Assembly (NCBI GenBank): GCA_945868195.1
Contig: CAMBLP010000072.1
Location: 1 to 10,894, forward strand
Length of the DNA stretch: 10,894 nucleotides
Source of the DNA: Bordetella parapertussis
Lineage (GTDB): Bacteria > Pseudomonadota > Gammaproteobacteria > Burkholderiales > Burkholderiaceae_B
Direction of reading: 5' to 3'
This document shows positions 8,012 through 10,894 of the stretch, one piece after another. How positions within the stretch are numbered: the first letter of the stretch is position 1; each line of letters opens with the position of its first letter. The position numbers and the translations under genes were made by a program. The notes beneath the pieces are model-generated. The model was not told the DNA's origin, made no database searches, and was given only the letters and a program-made list of their open reading frames with translations.

Positions 8012-8811
8012 GCGCTTGGGGGATGCTTCGTCGATGAAACGCTTTGATCGACCTGTTGCCGTTGCGTTGTTCCCCTGCCCCAGAGATCAGCGTATTTAAC
8101 AAAAGTAGAGTGCGCAGACAAGACAGCGAGTAAAAAGCCCGGACGACCATCCAGAAAACCTGCCTTTAAAACATACATCCGCACAAAACAACTCACCCCA
8201 TGCAAAAAAGCGACGCTGAGACGAGTTGTTTTACCCTGCTGTTGCCGTCCCTGAGCCCACAGCTCGGCGTAGTGGGCAGATTTAACGAGGTAGTGCCGCA
8301 TACTGTCGTAAGTAAAATGAAGCAAATCACCATGCAGTCTTTTGACTGGCAGACTGTTGGGATACACGAGCTTTTCATGAACTAGGTCACTATTGTAGTG
8401 GGCAGCCTCTCTCGGATAAAGACGGTCAATCCGATCCGGATACCAACCTGAGTGACGAATAAACCCTCCGAAACACCAACTCAAGCGTGACATTCTGCCA
8501 ATGGCAGGTTCACCCTGAATGTGGGCTTGAATCGAAGCTTTCAAATCAGGCGTCACTCGCTCATCGGCGTCGATCATCAGGATCCAATCGCAACGGGCCA
8601 AAGCTTGGGCGCGCTGACGCTGTATCCCAAAACCTTGCCAGTCCTCAGCTTTTACAACCCGTGCATTGAAAGACTCAGCGATGCGACAGGTCGCATCCGT
8701 ACTGCCAGAGTCAAGCACAAGCAATTCATCCACCCAATCCAAGGTACTGAGACATTGAGCGAGATGAGCCTCTTCGTTTTTGACGATGATGACTGCAGAC
8801 ACCGTACTCAT
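8008..8811 (-). CDS. Glycosyltransferase family 2, WaaE/KdtX-like
   Basis: This is a 267-residue GT2 enzyme of the type that adds glucose to the LPS inner core (WaaE/KdtX group). The GT-A fold motifs are clear: VSAVIIVKNEE at the N-terminus, DSGSTD (34-39) for nucleotide binding, and DADE (81-84) as the metal-binding DxD. The WaaE-like tail FVRMYVLKAGFLDGRPGF lies at 209-226. I chose the ATG at 8811 because the protein then begins directly at the conserved fold. A longer frame to a TTG at 8850 adds 13 residues (with SSSS) and has no ribosome binding site. A candidate extended -10 at 8855-8863 would start transcription near that TTG, which also favours the ATG. The ribosome binding site for the ATG is weak (AAGG, 12 bases away). 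It is the first gene of a two-gene LPS operon with the GT9 gene. Confidence 0.9.
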   Translation of the reverse strand: MSTVSAVIIVKNEEAHLAQCLSTLDWVDELLVLDSGSTDATCRIAESFNARVVKAEDWQGFGIQRQRAQALARCDWILMIDADERVTPDLKASIQAHIQGEPAIGRMSRLSWCFGGFIRHSGWYPDRIDRLYPREAAHYNSDLVHEKLVYPNSLPVKRLHGDLLHFTYDSMRHYLVKSAHYAELWAQGRQQQGKTTRLSVAFLHGVSCFVRMYVLKAGFLDGRPGFLLAVLSAHSTFVKYADLWGRGTTQRQQVDQSVSSTKHPPSA

Positions 8812-8854
8812 GGATGATGATGACCTTATGCTGTGAATGATGCCGCTCAAGATA

Positions 8855-8863
8855 CTTATAACA
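8855..8863 (-). promoter_or_regulatory. Candidate extended -10 promoter for the glycosyltransferase pair
   Basis: Read on the minus strand this is TGTTATAAG, an extended -10 (TGn followed by TATAAG, 5 of 6). No good -35 is present, which is tolerable for extended -10 promoters. The start would fall near 8848, giving a leader of about 37 bases to the ATG at 8811. The region is AT-rich compared with its flanks. Confidence 0.4.
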
Positions 8864-8914
8864 ATAACACTAAGGAATCCGTGCTAACACGTTTGCAGCG
8901 ATCCACGGGGGCTT

Positions 8915-9175
8915 TCATCGCGTCGCGCGCTCGAGTTCACCCAGCCAACGCAGCGCGTAGATGCGATCCGACCCGCACATTTCCTCAGAGGGCTGCAGTC
9001 CGCCACAAAACGCGGGGCGCTCCGGCTGACCAAAGATCGCGCAGCGAAAGTCTGCTTGCAAATGAATACACGGCACACCCGCTGGCTTGCCGTGCGGCAT
9101 CCCTGGAATCGGGCTCGTAATGGAAGGTGCGATGCAACAGGCACCGCAATGCCTGTCACTGCAAGTGATCGGCAT
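8915..9175 (-). CDS. YkgJ-family cysteine-cluster protein (putative zinc/iron-chelating)
   Basis: This small 86-residue protein belongs to the YkgJ/YeiW cysteine-cluster family (UPF0153), annotated as putative zinc- or iron-chelating. The signature is complete: CGACC near the start, then [34 protein letters not shown] and LQPSEEMCG. Cys5, 10, 13, 14, 36, 45, 57 and 67 make up the cluster. E. coli YkgJ and YeiW are of similar length. The ATG at 9175 is chosen because similarity begins there; the open frame continues upstream to 9487 but only as the out-of-frame shadow of the DUF1178 gene. It overlaps the end of DUF1178 by 20 bases, so translation is probably coupled. Biochemical function is unproven. 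It looks cytoplasmic. Confidence 0.9.
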   Translation of the reverse strand: MPITCSDRHCGACCIAPSITSPIPGMPHGKPAGVPCIHLQADFRCAIFGQPERPAFCGGLQPSEEMCGSDRIYALRWLGELERATR

Positions 9176-9650
9176 CAAGAAAATCAGGCAAAGCCACGAC
9201 AGAAATCCCGTCTTCGACCAGCGCCTCTCGCTCCTCGGAGGTGGCCGTTCCACGGATCGGGCGCTCTTCGGACTCACCTTCGTGAATGCGACGGGCTTCT
9301 TCGGCGAAACCAGAACCGACATTTTCAGTATTGCGGACGAGTTCTCGCATCTGTTGCATGATGGCCGCCTGGATTTGCGCCAACTGGAGAGCCTCCGGCG
9401 AAGATGCCACGACGGTTTCACGTGAGGAACTTGCACTAGAGCCCGCACCGTCCGAGGCGCGAGACTCCACATCAAAATGCCCCACATTCAACCTAGGGGC
9501 TGACAAACGCTTTTCAATAGTTGCGCTGTGACACATTGGACAAGTCAGCAACCCACGGGTTTGCTGCGAGTCATAATCCTCGTGCGAGCCGAACCAACCT
9601 TCAAAAAGGTGACCATGCTCACACTGCAAATCGAAAACTTTGAGACCCAT
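9156..9650 (-). CDS. DUF1178 family protein
   Basis: This 164-residue protein matches DUF1178, a family of unknown function. The N-terminal part [19 protein letters not shown] with Cys10, followed by LLTCPMCH with Cys37 and Cys40, looks like a small zinc-binding module (C...CxxC with nearby His12 and His14). It ends in the conserved [11 protein letters not shown] Ser/Ala-rich linker (about 66-83) leads to a helical region (about 85-125) and the C-terminal [15 protein letters not shown] typical of the family. I place the start at the ATG at 9650 because family similarity begins there. However, no ribosome binding site precedes it, and an in-frame GTG at 9722 with AGGG 6 bases upstream would add 24 Cys-containing residues. 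The YkgJ-like gene overlaps its 3' end and the ABC transporter gene lies upstream on the same strand. Confidence 0.88.
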   Translation of the reverse strand: MGLKVFDLQCEHGHLFEGWFGSHEDYDSQQTRGLLTCPMCHSATIEKRLSAPRLNVGHFDVESRASDGAGSSASSSRETVVASSPEALQLAQIQAAIMQQMRELVRNTENVGSGFAEEARRIHEGESEERPIRGTATSEEREALVEDGISVVALPDFLDADHLQ

Positions 9651-9725
9651 ACACTTAATCTGAAGGCAATATTGAAAATTACAAGTCTTACAAAGTATAA
9701 CGGACTCACTCTCCTCACCCACCGA

Positions 9726-10894
9726 TCACCCTAAACGAGGCACGGCGGCGAGTAATTCTCGGGTGACTTCACTCCTGGGTGCCCGAAGCACTTGCAACGC
9801 ATCGCCAAACTCCACGACCATGCCTGCTTCCATCACCGCTATACGGTCGGCAAAATACTCCACTACGCCAAAGTTATGCGTAATAAACAAGTAAGCCATG
9901 CCTGTTTCTTTTTGTAAATCTTTTAATAAATCAAGGATTTGGGCCTGCACAGAAACATCCAAAGCCGACGTAGGCTCATCCAAAATCAAGACTTCTGGTT
10001 CAACCGCCAACGCGCGGGCAATCGCGATGCGCTGTCGCTGACCACCAGAAAACTCATGCGGATAACGATCTCCAGCATCTGAGGGCAAACCAACTCGCTC
10101 TAACAGTGCAAATATCCGCTGGGACTGTTCTGCGGCATTCCACTCAGGGCGTAAGGCGGCGATCCCTTCTTGCAAAATCTCCCGCACCCGCATGCGCGGA
10201 TCGAGGGAGGCGAAAGGATCTTGAAACACAATCTGAATGCGGCGGCGCAGTGCTTTCATCTCTGTGCGAGAGGCCGTCAAGAGATTTTGCTCACCGAGAC
10301 GAACGACTCCAGAAATCATGGCCGATGTATCAATCAACCGCAACAACGCCTTGGCAACCGTTGTCTTGCCGCAACCTGAGGCGCCGACGAGTGTCAATGT
10401 TTCGCCACGTTGGAGGGTAAGATTCACCCCTCGAACAGCTTGATTGATGCCCACTTGTCTGCGCAACAAGCCCTTGCGAATGGGATATCCAATCTCTAAT
10501 TGTTCCACCACAAGCGCGGGCGTCTGCCTACCGAGGTTCGCAGAGGACTTGGCCGAGGCGTCAGCAGCACGCAAAGCCGTATCCGGTATGACGGTACGAT
10601 GTATATCGGCCTTAGTCACCGAAGGACTCAGAGGCTGTCCCCGTTTAGCGAATGTCGGGATCGCTGCAAATAATTCTCGTGCGTAGGGATGTTTTGGGGC
10701 GTTAAAAAACTGATCAGCAGGCGCGGTCTCAACAATTTCACCATAACGCATCAAGGCAACGGTATCGGCCACATCACGCACCACAGCCAAATCATGCGTG
10801 ATCAACAAGACCGCCATACCAAACTCTTGCTGAATATCGCGAATCAAGCTCAAGACCTGTGCCTGCACGGTCACATCCAACGCCGTTGTAGGCT
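9726..10894 (-). CDS. Peptide ABC transporter ATP-binding protein with two ATPase domains, C-terminal part (5' end outside window)
   Basis: The visible 389 residues are the end of a double ATPase subunit of a peptide/nickel-type importer (YejF, GsiA or Dpp/Opp class). The window edge cuts the first domain inside its Walker B region; the frame reads PTTALDVTVQAQ from 10892. The switch His of that first domain (LLITHD, about 10796) and the oligopeptide-type tail HPYARELFAAIP follow. A linker leads to a complete second ATPase domain: Walker A GASGCGKT (10362-10385), Q-loop VFQDP, signature SGGQRQR (10029-10049), Walker B LILDEP (9972-9989) and switch His in FITHN (about 9878). All catalytic residues are present. 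The LQEG and RYPHEFSGG stretches suggest YejF most, but the substrate cannot be told. Permease and binding-protein genes would lie upstream, outside the window. The stop is 75 bases before the DUF1178 ATG. Confidence 0.93.
   Translation of the reverse strand, partial: PTTALDVTVQAQVLSLIRDIQQEFGMAVLLITHDLAVVRDVADTVALMRYGEIVETAPADQFFNAPKHPYARELFAAIPTFAKRGQPLSPSVTKADIHRTVIPDTALRAADASAKSSANLGRQTPALVVEQLEIGYPIRKGLLRRQVGINQAVRGVNLTLQRGETLTLVGASGCGKTTVAKALLRLIDTSAMISGVVRLGEQNLLTASRTEMKALRRRIQIVFQDPFASLDPRMRVREILQEGIAALRPEWNAAEQSQRIFALLERVGLPSDAGDRYPHEFSGGQRQRIAIARALAVEPEVLILDEPTSALDVSVQAQILDLLKDLQKETGMAYLFITHNFGVVEYFADRIAVMEAGMVVEFGDALQVLRAPRSEVTRELLAAVPRLG

Noticed and set aside
8811..8823. GATGATGATGA trinucleotide repeat at the GT2 start
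   Set aside because: Only about three units; changes of three bases would not shift the frame, and it lies upstream of the chosen ATG.
8812..8850. TTG start at 8850 for the GT2 gene
   Set aside because: There is no ribosome binding site, the extra 13 residues are low complexity, and a likely promoter would start transcription at about this point.
9176..9487. Long upstream extension of the YkgJ-like reading frame to a start at 9487
   Set aside because: This part lies inside the DUF1178 gene in another frame and its translation is Arg/Ser-rich with no family similarity; the YkgJ signature begins at the ATG at 9175.
10106..10686. Plus-strand open frames opposite the ABC ATPase
   Set aside because: The minus strand encodes complete Walker A, signature and Walker B motifs; the opposing frames have no recognisable content.

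Overview
The window looks like a chromosomal segment of a betaproteobacterium, most likely Burkholderiales (possibly Alcaligenaceae-like). The evidence is a DUF2863 gene next to earP and efp, an EF-P with arginine at position 32, a DUF1178 protein close to the Burkholderiales form, and adjacent acnB and acnA. This placement rests on recognising protein families; no database search was done. No mobile elements, CRISPR arrays, tRNA or rRNA genes were seen. No stretch over 300 bases lacks a gene.

Bases 1-6891 are all on the plus strand. They hold the 3' part of acnB (aconitase B), a strong terminator, and a complete acnA (aconitase A, 901 residues) whose leader contains an unusual bulged stem-loop just before the ribosome binding site. 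A weaker terminator follows. Next is a three-gene translation-factor module: a DUF2863 protein of unknown function, earP (the arginine rhamnosyltransferase for EF-P) only 2 bases downstream, and efp (elongation factor P). The efp leader can fold so that its own Shine-Dalgarno sequence is paired. A symmetric hairpin at 6919-6948 ends efp and probably also the converging genes.

Bases 6998-10894 are all on the minus strand. Read in the direction of transcription, they begin with the 3' part of a two-ATPase peptide ABC transporter protein entering from the right edge. A DUF1178 protein and a small YkgJ-like cysteine-cluster protein follow, overlapping by 20 bases. After a gap of about 100 bases with a candidate promoter come two lipopolysaccharide-type glycosyltransferases, a WaaE/KdtX-like GT2 and a GT9 heptosyltransferase-like protein, coupled by an ATGA overlap.

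Most of the genes are core metabolism, translation and envelope functions. The least explained material is in the untranslated regions: the acnA leader, the efp leader, and a similar hairpin element found both after acnB and before efp. DUF2863 also carries a Pro-Pro-Pro motif, an EF-P target, just upstream of the gene for the EF-P-modifying enzyme.
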